DNA of 64,000 bases from Marthasterias glacialis (Eukaryota; Echinodermata; Asteroidea; Forcipulatida; Asteriidae), in contig OU452239.1 of assembly GCA_911728455.2 (NCBI GenBank), positions 62,001 to 126,000 of the forward strand, written 5' to 3'. Position 1 is the stretch's first letter; each line of letters begins with the position of its first letter. The notes under the pieces are model-generated. The model did no database searches and was not told the origin of the DNA. It saw nothing but the letters and a program-made list of their open reading frames with translations. The translations under genes and the position numbers were made by a program. Shown piece by piece: positions 1-15,400 of the stretch.

Positions 1-305
1 TGCCACCCATGTTTATCATTATATTTCAGCTCAATGGGAGGTGAGTCTGAGTGAATTGAGATTCCAGCCTAAATTCTGGTTATGGGTCCAATTATCAATT
101 CACGCTAAATGAATCTCATATCTTCTCTAACTCGAAAACAAAATCCCTGTTACTTTCTTTGAGAACCTACCTTTGTTTAGTCTGGGTTTCTTTGTGACGA
201 CAATATTCGTTAATACCGAAGCGAACTGGTTAAGTTATCGAAAATTGTAGACTTGAAAACAACTTGGGGAAGAAATAGTGGCAAGTAAATTTCGTTTAGA
301 CTTAC
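1..305. other. Intron downstream of EGF46, no feature seen
   Basis: This is the intron following the last exon in the window; its donor is at 301-305. I see no further EGF or Ig exon before the window edge, so the gene continues to the left. Confidence 0.6.
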
Positions 306-404
306 ATGAATATTGGCAAAATTGTCCAATGAATCGATCCTGACAGTCACAGACGCCTCCTACACATGTGCCATTGTTTTCACAGTCTTGTAAACACTTT
401 GGAA
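306..404 (-). CDS. EGF46 exon
   Basis: Phase 1-1 exon of 99 nt. It reads [14 protein letters not shown]...[12 protein letters not shown] with standard 3-5-4-1-8 Cys spacing. It ends ...CQYS on a GTAAG donor and is the most C-terminal domain in the window. Confidence 0.9.
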
Positions 405-3400
405 CTGAAATAAATATATCAATACATTTTGAATATCTTGAATAGCTGTGAAAAGGAACTTCAACACTGAACAACTACTTATATCACAAAAATGCCAGCT
501 GATATAAAACTTACCATAGACAGAGAGTACAGTGCTAGTCCTCTGTGGTCCAGCTTGGCAAGTATAGACCCCAGAATCAATCTCATGGACATCTTGAATG
601 GTCAGCATTGTAGCATAACTAGTTATATTATTGGCAAATACACGACTGAAGACTGTAATAAAAACATAAAAACAGATTGAAAATAGGCAATCAGTTATTT
701 AAAAAAATAACAAATTGCCATTCTGATTAACATTTTATAGTCTATTAAACAATTAACAAGAACTACAATTTGTACCTAGCTGTGATTCTGGCTTGCCCTT
801 CAAATGAATGTCAAGCCAAGATTACCGTTTACTTGAAGCAAACATTTAAATCATTCAATAAATTATGTTTTAAAAATCAGCTAGTGTCTGGTACCTTACC
901 TTCACCCTTCTCTCCAATAGGTACACCATATTGGTTATACCACCTAGGATACTGATGAGCATGAGCACCAGATGCCTCACACAGATAAGAAACTTCACCT
1001 CCGACCGTTGGATTGAAGCTTGGACCAATGGTGACATTCAAGCTAAATGGTTTACCAGCTGTAATAGAATCACGACAAGGTCAAAGGTCAATACAAGGTC
1101 AAAGGTCACTAATCTCAACGAGGCAGGAGGTAGACTAAGTGATTGTACTAACCTTGCACCTGACAGAAATCCCCAGAGAAGCCATCTGGACACAGGCAGA
1201 CTGCATTAATACATGCTCCACCATTGATACATTCTGGTGTACAACCAGCCGCTGTTGGTTACAAACGCAAAAGGTACATAACTAAGTGAAGTACATGTAC
1301 ATGTCTTCTCATCCTTAACTTTAATTAGTTCTTACAAATGAGCTTGATATGCAACCTACAAGTATATTAGTCAAAAGCACTCAGGATTATCTGAGTAGCT
1401 ATTTTTAACTAGATGTGATATTTTACCTGCTACTGTGATTGGGTAGAAGTTGGTAACTGGACCAACAGAACAGCTGTAAATTCCTTGTTTATCTGGTGTC
1501 ATGTTTAAGATCGTCAGCTCATTCATCAAGTCATTCACTGAGGTGGTGAACACGTCCTGACCTGGTAGATTGTATACCAAAATAAACTTGAATAAGTTAA
1601 AGCTGAACTGCCAATATGTCAATAAGACTACTTCACATCAGCACATTCTCATGTCTGGTTAAGGTATTTGCTATAAACTCAATTGTCTATTACCTGGTGA
1701 TGCAGTACTAATAACATTGCCTGCTTGATCTCTCCATACAGGATCCATGTAGATCTCATTGGCTTGTACTTCACATCTGTAGGTCACATTCTCCCCTTGA
1801 TTTGGCTCTCGGTCCAAGTCTGGTGTAATGATGAGTGTTAATCCATCACCAGATAGGTTCACTGTAAACAAAAATACATCAATGTCACAAAACCTTAGTA
1901 AAAAAGTAACAAACTCATTCCTTAGTCTAATGTATAAAGATTTGGAATCTGAAATGTATATGAAATGAAGACCCTATTTTTTATGTCTGGCAGGAAACTG
2001 TTACAAGAACTGTAGAGTAACAGCTTAGGACTTTGAATAAGTTCAGCACAGTGTCAGTTAACCCTAGGGTGACCCTTAACCATTTACCATGATGGGATTC
2101 ACAAGAGAGATTTAGCCCTAGGGTGACCCTAAACCATTTACCATGATGGGATTCACAAGAGAGATTTAGCCCTAGGCTGACCCTAAACCATTTACCATGA
2201 TGGGATTCACAAGAGAGATTTAGCCCTAGGCTGACCCTAAACCATTTACCATGATGGGATTCACAATAGAGATTTAGTAGTGATGTTAAATTTACCTGGT
2301 ATGTTACATGACTCTCCTGCATAGCCAGATGCACATCTACATTCTCCATCCATGCAGACTCCACCATTCAAACATGGCTCAGGACAGTTCTCTCCTGTAA
2401 TAACCAAATCAATCGTTATAAGCATTCTAACTAATCGTACCTACCTCTCTTAAGTATCAATTGGAAGGGAATCTATTTTAAAATTATCAACTGTAAATTT
2501 CCATCAAGGACTCCTTAAATTACCGTAGTTCAAACTGACTTTTTCTGAAAATCAACAGTAGTGACTATAACACCCTATACAACACTGTCCAACAACAAAT
2601 GCCGATTTCTATCCAGAATATAATTATAATATAATGAATTCAATTGATAGAAATAACATGATGGCAAGTTAGTCAAAATGATAACTTACTTCTGGGTAAG
2701 ATGATGAATTGTGTAGAAAGTGGACCAACTCGACAGGTGTATGTTCCAGCATCAGCCTCAGATACAGCAGAGATGAATAACTTATTAGTAGTAGATGTCT
2801 GCCTACTGTAAAGATTTTCACTGCCACCTACAATTCAATTATTCACATGTATCAACCCAACTAGCTCAAGTGACCATTATTGCCACAAACCCAATGGTTT
2901 GAAGATTTGTTTAAATTAGTTTGAGGCCAATCACATCAACTAAGTCAAGCATTTTAACACAAACTTTGGCTTATTACCACATAGTGGTAATGGGTCTAAT
3001 CAAACAGTTTCTTCCTTAGAACCTGCCTGCTTAGTTGTCTCAGACTTTTATTGTCTTCATTTCATAAGTTCACTCTTTAGAATTGACTTTGAAGAATGTC
3101 TTTACTCACCTTGTTCCCTTGACTGGATGATATTGTCATCAGGCCCAATCCATACAGGATTAGTGTAGGGACTAGATCCTCTTAGTTCACACAGGATACG
3201 CATAGTATCACCTATCGTAGGATTCTGGCCCCTCTGAATTCGGATACGTAAAACAGAATCCTCACTGACTGCAGAAGAAATGGAAAATGATTGTGAATAA
3301 TGAATGTATTGCAAGTATAAAAGCATCCAAATATCTATGTCTGTAAACCCAGGTAGCTACTATTGCCCTGATGATGGGCAATATAACAAAAAGCATCCAA

Positions 3401-6400
3401 ATATATATATGTTTGTAAACCCAGGTAGCTACTATTGCCCTGATGACGGGCAATATAACAAAAAGCATCCAAATATCTATATGTCTATAAACCCAGGTAG
3501 CTACTATTGCCCTGATGACGGGCAATATCACAAAAAGCATCCAAATATCTATGTCTATAAACCCAGGTAGTTAATATTGCCCTGATGAAGGGCAATATAA
3601 CAAATATGTAAAAAGACAGAGAAAGAAATTGCTTTAAACTATTGACATTGAAAAAGAAGAAGAAAAAAATTTAAAAAAATAATGCAACTACAGTAGATAA
3701 CAAATACACTACTTAGTGCAAAAACTACCACCTAAGAGGTCAACATAAACAGGCCAATATTGACTTACTCTTGTTTTGGCAGAATCCACCGTCATATCCA
3801 GTGGGACAGATACATAATCCATGAACACAAGTTCCTCCATTGGCACAGGGTGTACGGCAGTCAGAAGCTAAACACATAGTATATAATAATGATATCAATA
3901 TCACAATACTATAAAGCTCATATTAAAACAAACCAGTGTATTTCAAATCAAACAAAAAGATATTCTCAATTAACTCAATGTAAATTTAAAGAAAACAAAA
4001 ACCAAGTATGGCATGAATAACTAACTAAAAGATTTCAAGTTTATTTAGAAAAGTTTTGCTTCAATTTGTTCACCAGTTCTAACTGTTTGCTAGTTAGTCA
4101 CATCAGATTGAAAAATATATAGATATATATATATATATAATTACCCAAGTTGGAATTGTGAGAAATTCTCAGACATGCGAGCATAATATTGGGCTTACCT
4201 CTAACACTGATGAAGAGTGTAGCTCTATTCAATCCAACAATGCAACTGTAGTTACCAGCATCTTCAGTTTGTATTTGGTTAATAACAAGTCGTGTTGCAC
4301 TCAGTGTTAACGGCTCAGCAAACATCTTCACTGTTCCACCTTCTGGTTAAACAAAAATACAAAATACAAAACTTAAACACTTCACACCTGATGAAGACTA
4401 GAGCACACTAGAAAAGGAACTTGTTACACAGATATTTTTATGATTTATTTTCAACAGCTTACTTGTATTGGAGTGTTTAATTTAACATCTCTTAATGAAT
4501 GAATGATACAAAAATCTGTTAATGAATTAAGATAATTATTGAATGAGTTATTTGGTCAAAAATGCTTGATAATATTGTATACCACCATAAACACAGATAT
4601 TCATCCTCTAACTAGGATCAAGATAACCAACAGAATTAAAGCAAATGTAATACTGTGTCAAACCTTCCTCTAAGTCCAAGATGAGGTCTCCTAGAGCATT
4701 CAACCAGATGGGGTTACCATAGTTACTACCTCCTGGTACACTACACACAAAGTTGACACTGTCACCAACGTTAGGTTGATCTTCAGCTCCATCAATCTTT
4801 ATTGTAAATACCTCACGTACTGGAAAACAGATCATTAAAGATAATGATCAGAATATTCAATCAGTAGACTTTACAAAGCAAAGTACAACCAGTAGACAAG
4901 TTATAAGCTACACAGTATTAATGTGTGTTGAAGAATATAACAATCCATTAAGCTGGTTAAGTTTCCAGGTAACTATTGTGGAGGGCAGTGCTTTAAATGT
5001 GAATAGTTGACTTACCCAGAACTTCACAGTAGTTTCCAGTGAAGCCATCTGGACATTGACAAGCACCATTAACACAGCTTCCACCATTGAAACATCCAAA
5101 ACCACAGTTGGGTTCTAAATCAATTGAATAATAAAAAGCAAGGAGATTAGGTATTTTAAGGAAGTCAAACAACTAATAAGGGTTGTTTAGTTAAAGCCAG
5201 GTTAATACTTCACTTGAATTGAGAAGAAAAAAAACACTTTGCCTTGTATCATGATGGGAAGGAGCCTGCGGTCAATGTTTGAGTCAAGAAAATTTGCCTT
5301 TCATTCATTTTTGCATGGAGAATGAAACAGGCTGAATTTAAGCAGCAAGATGTATTTTACTTACGTCTGACAAAGAATGCAAAGGTTGATCGGATGGGAC
5401 CAACACTACACATGTAGGTACCACTATCAGTGATCTCAAGATTTCTTAGGATCAGTTTGGTGGAGTGTTCATCTACTGTCTCTGTCTGTATACGAACTGT
5501 AACATCTGTTGAAGATTAAAGTCATGTTAAAAGTCATATCTGTATCAATAATCAGTAATCATTGTGTTTATTATAAATTGTCCATCACTTAAATCGTTCA
5601 AGTTTGCTTGATGATTTGGGTACATCTGCCCATAGGTTAACCAATCCTAACCAGAACTTAATCCAAGTTACCTTGGCTATTGGTGAATGCATCTTCATGG
5701 ATATACTTTGGCTTTTAATTGACAACTAGTAGATTAACCAATCCTAACTAGGACTTGACCCAGGTTACCTTGGTTATTGGTGATGACATCTCCATCTTGG
5801 TTATACCATATTGGGTTAGTGTAGGGACTTCTACTGTCGATTCTACAGATAAACTCTGCATTGCTGCCAATCTCTGGATTCTGGTCCCAGGGTTGCTCAA
5901 TCTCAATTGAGAAATCTAACAAAAAATATACAAAAATGATCATAAATTCAGGGATATGGGACCATGAGAAGAATTGAGCATGTTTACAAAACTGTATCTT
6001 CTGAAGATGATAAGAGGTGTGTACACAATCTGATTATTTACATCTATTAAATCTGAGGTTATATTAAATGACAAAATTTTCAGTTAGATGTTCTCTTGCA
6101 ATGTTTATAAAGAAGTGAGGAAAATTTTCATATTTTTAATATTGCACTTGTACAGAAATTATGAGGGAAAAGAAGTGCAGCATTTAACAAAGACAAGCCT
6201 TGATGAGTAGACGTTGTAAAGTGATAGAAACTTGGACTGATAATTACCAATGAATTCACAGTACTGTCCCTTGAATCCAAACGGACATTCACAGATGCCA
6301 CTGTTACAAATACCTCCATAACGACATGGTGGGTCACACTCAGGAACTACACAATAACAAGACATGATCAGACTCTATACATTCAAAACAATCACACATC

Positions 6401-9400
6401 AAAGACTCTACCACACTAAAATTTAACAAACAGCTTATGCTTTTGACAAAGAGGGCTAGAGTTAGGTTACTCGGCACAAAAAACGTCTGACTTTGCAGAA
6501 ACATTATTCTCAAGGTAACTTACATTGTAACAAAATGTTTTGATTACAATGTGTATATACATGACATACATTTAACTCATATTTAACAACACAATAACCT
6601 TTCAACTTACAGGTATGTGCAACAAGCATTCAATACAAATACATGGAGAATATCATCATATTCTAACATAAGCTTCAACCTACGAAATGGCAGAAGAGAA
6701 AAATGATTGTGTCCATTTCCTTCTTTATAACTTTAAATTGAAAACACAAAGTGTAAAAAGAAATTTGTCAAAAAATAAAGTATTTTCCAAGAACAGTTAG
6801 TTCAAGGCATGTATAAAACAACTGCAGCCTTACGTCCCTCCATGGACGATGACAATAGGTAGGTAGGTATGCAAAAAACTAAAACTAAAAGGCATAAGTT
6901 TATCAAGATAAGTATCTCATCTGCAACATGTATGAGAAATGGATTACAAATATCACACAGCTTGATTTCACACAACACTAAAATTCATCCAATACATTGA
7001 GTTGTCAATATTACCATAGTGATTTGTATTGTGACATCACACTTTGCTTACCAACTAAGATTGATACACATCTTAAAATCAATCTTAGCTCCCATCATGT
7101 CACTCAATGATGACAAGATAAACTTACATTACTGATTGAACTTACCTAGAGCTACGACTGTGTACTGATACTTGACTGGTCCAACCTTACATGTATAGGT
7201 ACCTGAATCATTTAACTTCAATCCAATGAAGTTCAGACTTGTTCCATCAGGTGATACTATCTCAGTATATATGTGTGCTGAGCCTTCTGAAATTAATACA
7301 TAGATCAACCAAAATAAACCAGGCTACATGTTACATAGATCAACCCAAATAAACCAGGCTACATGTTACATAGATCAACCCAAATAAACCAGGCTACATG
7401 TTTCTTGGTAAACAAAGACTATGAGGAGATTGGTTTTGTTTCCATGTATGCTAATGAGAACAACACATAACAAAGAACCCAAAATAAAAACATTGTCAGA
7501 GAGGAAAGTCTCTATAAGGTTTATATGGACATGCTAGTTAAGGGGTCATTTCTAATCTTCTTTGAAAGTGAAAGCAAGGAAGAATCTTTTTGACTTTGTG
7601 TTGGTAAAATGATGCAAGGAATTGTTGCATGTTTTTGCAAGTGTGTAGAATCCAGGCTACAATTCCCATGGCAGGAATCAGTGAGATTATTGTCTTGTTG
7701 TGCAAAACCATAAAATTGGGTCATACATGACCTTTGACCTACCTTCACCATTCAAAGGTATCTCTCCTCCATCCGGCAGTAACCATACAGGATTAGTATA
7801 AACAGTGTTATTAGGTACCAGACATAGGAATGTGACATTCGTGCCAACAACTGGAACCTGACCATCTGGTGGGCTTACTTGTATGAAACCATAATCTGAA
7901 GAAAATAAAGAACAAAGTTCAGCATTACATGATGTTGAATTTTTTACAACTTGTCAAAGATCAACACCCAGCATAGCCCACCTCTACCCATTTTAACCCA
8001 ACTCACCTATCAGCTCACACTGTGCTCCAATCAGACCAACTGGGCACTCAAAGACACAAAGATCGACACCCAGCATAACCCACCTCTACCCATTTTAACC
8101 CAACTCACCTATCAGCTCACACTGTGCTCCAATCAGACCAACTGGGCACTCAAAGACACAAAGATCGACACCCAGCATAACCCATCTCTACCCATTTTAA
8201 CCCAACTCACCTATCAGCTCACACTGTGCTCCAATCAGACCAACTGGGCACTCAAAGACACAAAGATCGACACCCAGCATAACCCATCTCTACCCATTTT
8301 AACCCAACTCACCTATCAGCTCACACTGTGCTCCAGTCAGACCAACTGGGCACTCAAAGACACAAAGATCGACACCCAGCATAACCCATCTCTACCCATT
8401 TTAACCCAACTCACCTATCAGCTCACACTGTGCTCCAGTCAGACCAACTGGGCACTCAAAGACACAAAGATCGACACCCAGCATAGCCCACCTCTACTCA
8501 TTTTAACCCAACTCACCTATCAGCTCACACTGTGCTCCAATCAGACCAACTGGGCACTCAAAGACACAAAGATCGACACCCAGCATAGCCCACCTCTACT
8601 AATTTTAACCCAACTCACCTATCAGCTCACACTGTGCTCCAATCAGACCATCTGGGCACTCACATCTACCATCCACACACAGTGCACCGTTCAGACAGGG
8701 TGGTGTGCAGTTATCAACTATAGTAAAACAAAAAGGAAATATTAGGAAGTCCTCTTTTGGTAACTGAATTTGTCTTCAAAGAGCTTAAGATAATCGTAAG
8801 AAAAGATGTACTAACCTGGAAGTTGTAATACTAAAGTGTGTCTGACTGGCCCAACTATACAGGTATAACTGGCTAGGTCTTCTATCTGCAAGTCATTGAT
8901 TATCAGGGAAGTACTGAAGGACGTCACTTGGCGGGAGCTGACATGGGCAACAGAATCTGCGGGTTGGATAATCAATAACTTAATCAATCTATTAATGACT
9001 AGTGATTATGATCATTATTGATTTATTACTAATCATTAGTTTATCAGTTATCCATTAGAGATAGTGATACATAAGGAGATAAAAAAAGAGTGATGGAGAC
9101 TTCAAACTAAAACACTTTTGACTAAAAATAAATAGTTATTTCAATTCATTTATCATTTTTTTGTCATGAACCCTCTAGTAACATTTTTTACTTGTTCCTG
9201 CTGATGAAACTAAGCGTCCTTGTGCTGTGACCCACACTGGTGCCCCGTATGCATTGGTTTCTGGTACTTCACATGTAAAGATGACTCTACTTCCTAGTGT
9301 TGGTACTTGTCCTTCTGGAGTATCTATCACAATGAAGCCTTCAACTGAAACACAAATACAAACACAAAGTTATTTCTTTCAAGAACTCAAATTAAAAATG

Positions 9401-12400
9401 AACACAATCTTCCTCCATGGTGAAATGTACAGGTAACTACCACAGGCCGGTGGTTTTAACCCAGAACTGAATCTTATATAAAGAAGATTATTTGAAGTGT
9501 TTTTACATTTCAATAGGTTGTGTTGAACTGACCTGGTATTTCACAGAGTGGACCAGTCAATCCTTCCAGACAAACACATCGTCCTGAGACACAGTTTCCA
9601 CCATTCAAACAAGGTGGATCACACACTGTCAAAAAAGATCATTGGTATTATATCCCTCTATTAAGTGATGCCATTCCTTAATCATGTCATGCAGTATAGT
9701 CACTAATAATAATAATAATAACTAGTTCTTATATAGCGCATTTCACAATAACGTCTCAATGCATCTCAATTTCATATAGTATGCAAATTAAATAAACAAT
9801 AAAATTGACATACCTGAAACGGAGAGTTCAAATGAGGCTGACAGTGGTCTTGCAAAGCAGTAGTAAACCCCAAGGTCCTCCAATGTCAAATCACGAATAA
9901 TCAGTTGAGTTTCCAATGGTGATATTTTCTCAACAAGCACTCGATTTCTCTGACCTTAAAAGTAACAATGATCAACAAGACAAGTAAAGATCAGCATGGA
10001 AATAGGAACTGTAACGGCAGGTGGTAATAGGTTTCCTGGATTCTGTAATGGCAGGTGGTAATAGGTTTCCTGGATTCTGTAATGGCAGGTGGTAATAGGT
10101 TTCCTGGATTCTGTAATGGCAGGTGGTAATAGGTTTCCTGGATTCTGTAATGGCAATGGTAATAGGTTTCCTGGATTCTATATAAAGTGTTTCTTTTAGG
10201 GTTGATTTCTTAGTGCCTACCTGGAGTTGCTTCCAAGACTTTCCTAGAGTTATACTGCCATTCAGGATTGATGACAAAATGGTCTCCCTGTACAACTTGA
10301 CAGAGTAATGCTATATCCATACCCACACCAACCACTTGACCTGGAGGTTGCACTATCTGGATGAAGCCATCAACTATAGAGAACAACATGGTACAAAGAC
10401 AATCACTTACAACTTTCAGCATTGCATCTGATGAAGTAGTTGGTGCTACCAAAGCTCATACAGTTGTTTTGTTATTAGTTAGTTTGAAAGTGCTACCACT
10501 AAATTACAGCAACAATAATAAGTTGTTCACCTAAAGATGGTCACAGCGTACTGATAAAAATGTTGAGTTGTTTGTTTCTTATCAACTCATTACAACAACT
10601 ATTTACATAATGTTACTACAAACCTTGCTTTATATGCCATTTAAAAACCATACAGTTTGAACCGTTACTCTGCTAGAAACCAGTCTATATACATTGGATC
10701 TAGTACAAACCGGTTAGAACTCGTTTCAACTGGAATGACTATCTCTAATAACAATCCAGGTTAAGTAACTAGTTACTAATCCTGTCTTGTAGTCATTGAT
10801 ATAAAATCTTACATTACTCTGGCTTAGTTTGTATGGATTCTCTTAACTTATCCAGGATTCTCTTAACTTATCTTTTCGCTATTGACTAAGTTTTGATCTT
10901 CCTTTCTTTGTTCAGCCATTCAGATACTGTGTACCAAGGTATATGAGCTTCTTATTTTTATTACTAACCTGGCGTTTGGCATTCTGATCCATACCATTCT
11001 GGTGGACATTGGCATAACTGATTCACACATGTCCCTCCGTTCATACAGGCCAGAACACACCTTGATTCTACACGTAGACATAAATAAATTACAATATCAG
11101 GCAAGTTGGTGCATGTACACTGAGAGAAATCAGTTTGTAATTATTATGTATTGGTGAAACTGGGTCATCTCTTTAGGGAAGTTGTTTCTATTGCCAGTGG
11201 AATATTCAGCAGTTGCCGATTAAAGAGAAGTACAAAAATAGACGCAACACAAAAAGGCAATTTCCTGTTACCTCTTCAATTCAAGGCGTGTGTTTACGAT
11301 GAACCAAACTGATTAAATCAAAACAGTCAATAAAACCTTTTGGTTTTTACCTTCTCCTTGTACAAAGAGTGTTACAGTCTGTCGTATTGGGCCCACCATA
11401 CATGTGTAGTCACCACGGTCATTTAGCTGTATGTTATGGATAATCAGCTGGGTTGTAAACTGGTTCACATTACGGGTACCAATTACTTCATTCAAGACGC
11501 CTAATAAAACAAATCACAAAGGAATAACAGACAAATATGAATCTAACTTATCATACTAATGATGCTATTAAAAACGACCTATGACTTGAATGAAAAAGAA
11601 TAAATGATGTATATCAAAGTAAAAAAGACTATTTAAAGATACATATTATCAAATTGTAGTAAAATAATCTAAATATGGAAATCTACCTTGATCGATCTTG
11701 GCGTCAAACTGGTCTAGCCATTCTGGATTTTCAAATGGACTATTATCAGATACATTACACGTCAAGACTACATCATCCCCAACATCAAAGATCTGCTTAG
11801 GTGGTCGACGGATTGTTAAATATACACCAACTACAAGAGGAAAATGTGAACATATTAAAGATCAAGTTAAAGACAAGCTATCTTATATGGAGCACTGACA
11901 GAAACATTTGAACTTTTTCATTTTAGATGATAGAATGTTGTAATATACACAATTCTGTGCATCTAATAAACAAGAATAATTGTTTAATTTGGTTTTAGTT
12001 AAAAAAACAGGTGACCAGGTATATTACATCTGGGTCCAGTGTAAGAGTTAGTGTGGTTTTAGTGATAACTTACCAGGTATAGTTAGTGTGGTTTTAGTGA
12101 TAACTTACCAGGTATAGTTAGTGTGGTTTTAGTGATAACTTACCAGGTATAGTTAGTGTGGTTTTAGTGATAACTTACCAGGTATAGTTAGTGTGGTTTT
12201 AGTGATAACTTACAAGGTATAGTTTGTATGGTTTTAGTGATAACTTACCAGGTATATTACATCTAGGTCCAGTGTGAGTCTCTGTACATTGGCACAGTCC
12301 ACTGATACATGTACCTCCATTCTGACAAGGCGGCTCACATGGAATATCTAGAATAAATCAACAAATGCCTCAAAGTAAATTGTTCTGTTTGAATATAGAC

Positions 12401-15400
12401 CAAACATCGTCAAGAACACCAGCTCGGTTTAGTAATATGGAAAAAATTGCAAATTTCCCAATGAATGTTTCGGCATTTCAAGTGATCAGATGCTCTCTAT
12501 CACATGTGAGCAGAGTCACAGCTTCATAAACAGGAATTCCAACAACTAATTGCCAAGAGCCAAGGATGTAAACCTTTGCTTCAATTCTAGAGTTCAATGT
12601 AGAAGTCACTCATAATGCCCATACCCTGGAGCCAAGGATGTAAACCTTTGCTTCAATTCTAGAGTTCAATGTAGAAGTCACTCATAATGCCCATACCCTG
12701 GAGCCAAGGATGTAAACCTTTGCTTCAATTCTAGAGTTCAATGTAGAAGTCACTCATAATGCCCATACCCTGGAGCCAAGGATGTAAACCTTTGCTTCAA
12801 TTCTAGAGTTCAATGTAGAAGTCACTCATAATGCCCATACCCTGGAGCCAAGGATGTAAACCTTTGCTTCAATTCTAGAGTTCAATGTAGAAGTCACTCA
12901 TAATGCCCATACCTTGTACAGTCACATTGAAATCTTGTCTGACTGGGCCAACTTTACAGATGTAAGTTCCAGCATCTTCAATTCGGATTTCTCTAAACAT
13001 AAGACCAGTTGCAAATGGAGATACAATCTCGGTACCCATGTTGTCTCTTTCACCTACACACAAAATAATCAATTGTGAAACAAAATCATATATTTGACAC
13101 ATAGAGGTGTACTACAAAGATCCCTCCATTAGCCTCATGGATTGGGGGATTAGAGTCAGGGTTGGATTGGATGGGATTTGGGTATTTACGAATACAAAAT
13201 TTTGAACAGGCTTGTGATTACCTTATATTTGTGTAAATAAAATCCCTGTGGTTGGTTGGTGGGATTATGATTTGGGCTTGATTTGATGGGATTTGGGTAG
13301 CTACCAGTGACATAGTCTTGAATAGGTTAATGTTTACCTTGTACTTGTGTGATCTGGATTCCTCTTGGATTAAGCCACATGGGTTGACCATAGGGACTAG
13401 ATGCAGGAACTTCACATACAAACTTAATGGTATCACCCACAATAGTTGGAGTAGTAACAGGTGTCTCTACAATCACAAAACCATCAACTGCAACAAAATA
13501 ACAAGTCACATGACACTACTTCATGGAGATCCACTGACCATTTCAAGAATGTAAACATGATACTGATATTTCTTTTATTAAGGTTCTTTTAGTTCAGTCA
13601 ATTTTCATACTTCATTGACTTATACAAGTCTCACTTATTTGAACGTTAAAGTGTTCGTATAGAAACCAAAAATTCCCCAAAATATTTGAATAATCATGTG
13701 CAAGACTTAAAGGAACTACTGACAGTACATTACAAAAAAGGTTAATAAAAATAGTGTGTTGAAGTGACAACAAATGCAAAATGTAACTATGAGATTGATA
13801 AGAATGAACTCACCGACTTCATCACAGATGTCTCCTGTTAATCCAATAGGACAGACACATATACCATTGAAGCAGGTTCCATCATTCTTACACAGTGGGT
13901 AGCATGCTGGAACTGATTCAACATAATCATACAAAATGTCAAATCATTGACATTATCATTCTATTCACGAATACATTCTGTACAATCCAAGCAAAAGATC
14001 AAGCTAACTCAGATACCAAAACATAATTTATATCACTTAAGCTTGGCTTTTGAGAATGTTACAAAGCATTTTCAATTTGGTATAAAAACAAAAGTAGAAA
14101 TGAAACTTTGAAATACTGTTGAGATCCAAAGTACTGAAAGCAGTTAACTTAAAAACTAAATCAGTACAGAAGGTTTTTTTTAATTTATACTTACAGTCGA
14201 TGATCAAGTCATATCTGTATCTGATTGGTCCTACTACACATGTATAGATCCCAGATGTTGACTGTTGTAGATTTCTGAATACCACACGTGTGCTTTGTGG
14301 TGTCACTTGTTCAGTATGGAAGGAATTAAATGCATCTACAGATTGGTAACAATAAAAAACAGTTCAATCCATTAAAATCTTCAACAATTTATCAGCTTCT
14401 TCACCATTCTTACTCTACATAGTCAAATTAACAATAATAACAGGTTTAGAATCTGCTCTAGAATTCAAAAGGTTAAGGGTTCGAATCCACACTATACAGT
14501 GCTTTATCATCCATCAGGAATATGGTACAAAACTAAAATTATAACATATGTTGTGTGTGACCATTTTTTTTGTAGGTTTAAACTCAGGCCTAGTGTTCAC
14601 ACTTTGGGTTTGAATGTTGTATGTAGAATTAAAGCATCTGGTTATCAGAATTCACACCCTGCTTGTCAGTCTGTTATATCAACAGACTAGAAGATTTTAA
14701 CCAGATTAAGAAATACAGATAGGTAAAGCATGGTTAAACATCACTGATGACTAGATCTACATGGTAGTACAAACATCTTGCAGTTACCTGCTTGTACAAT
14801 AGGAGCAATGCGTTGGCCGTGATGATCCAACCAGATTGGTCTTAAACCACTGTAGGGACTTCCTTGTGGTACAACACAAAGCAATGAGAAATCACTTCCA
14901 ATTGTTGGGATCTCATTTGGAATATCAACCACCAAGTAGTTAGGATCTACAAAATTAAACAACAAAGTCAAATTTTACAACTATTTCCTTTCTTTGATTC
15001 AAGAGTTTTACTAGAGTTGTTGATTTCATAGTGAATCATAAGGTAGAATGTTGGAGTCTTCAGTCAGTAGATTATATAAGGCCAAGTGAAAAACACGTTT
15101 CACATTTAAGTCTTTGATAAAATGGAGAAAGAGAGCTTTTTATTTTTTGAGATTTCCAACAACCAATGGTAAAGGCATTATAAAAAAAAAAACTGGGTCA
15201 AAGGTCACTACAGAAATACTAGATGAGGTCACAGTTACCGAGCTGTCTCATTTGATGATCTCAAATTAGCAGAACTGTACCTTGTGATTCTACAAAAACA
15301 TTTTTTTTTACTTTGCCCAACTCACCTATTCTTTCACATGTCTGTCCAATATATCCCTCAAGGCAAAGGCATCCACTGAATGTACAAGTTCCTCCATTAA

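Noticed and set aside
20-55. Possible plus-strand microexon (TTATATTTCAG ... GGTGAGT)
   Set aside because: Only an 11-nt gap between chance-level acceptor and donor motifs, with no partner exons on that strand.
7959-8672. CRISPR-like regular repeats
   Set aside because: No spacer structure; direct tandem repeats with exon content in an animal intron.
7951-8745. 264-codon plus-strand ORF with repeats
   Set aside because: It is antisense to the EGF40 exon-end array; it stays open only because the period is 102 bp and has no independent coding evidence.
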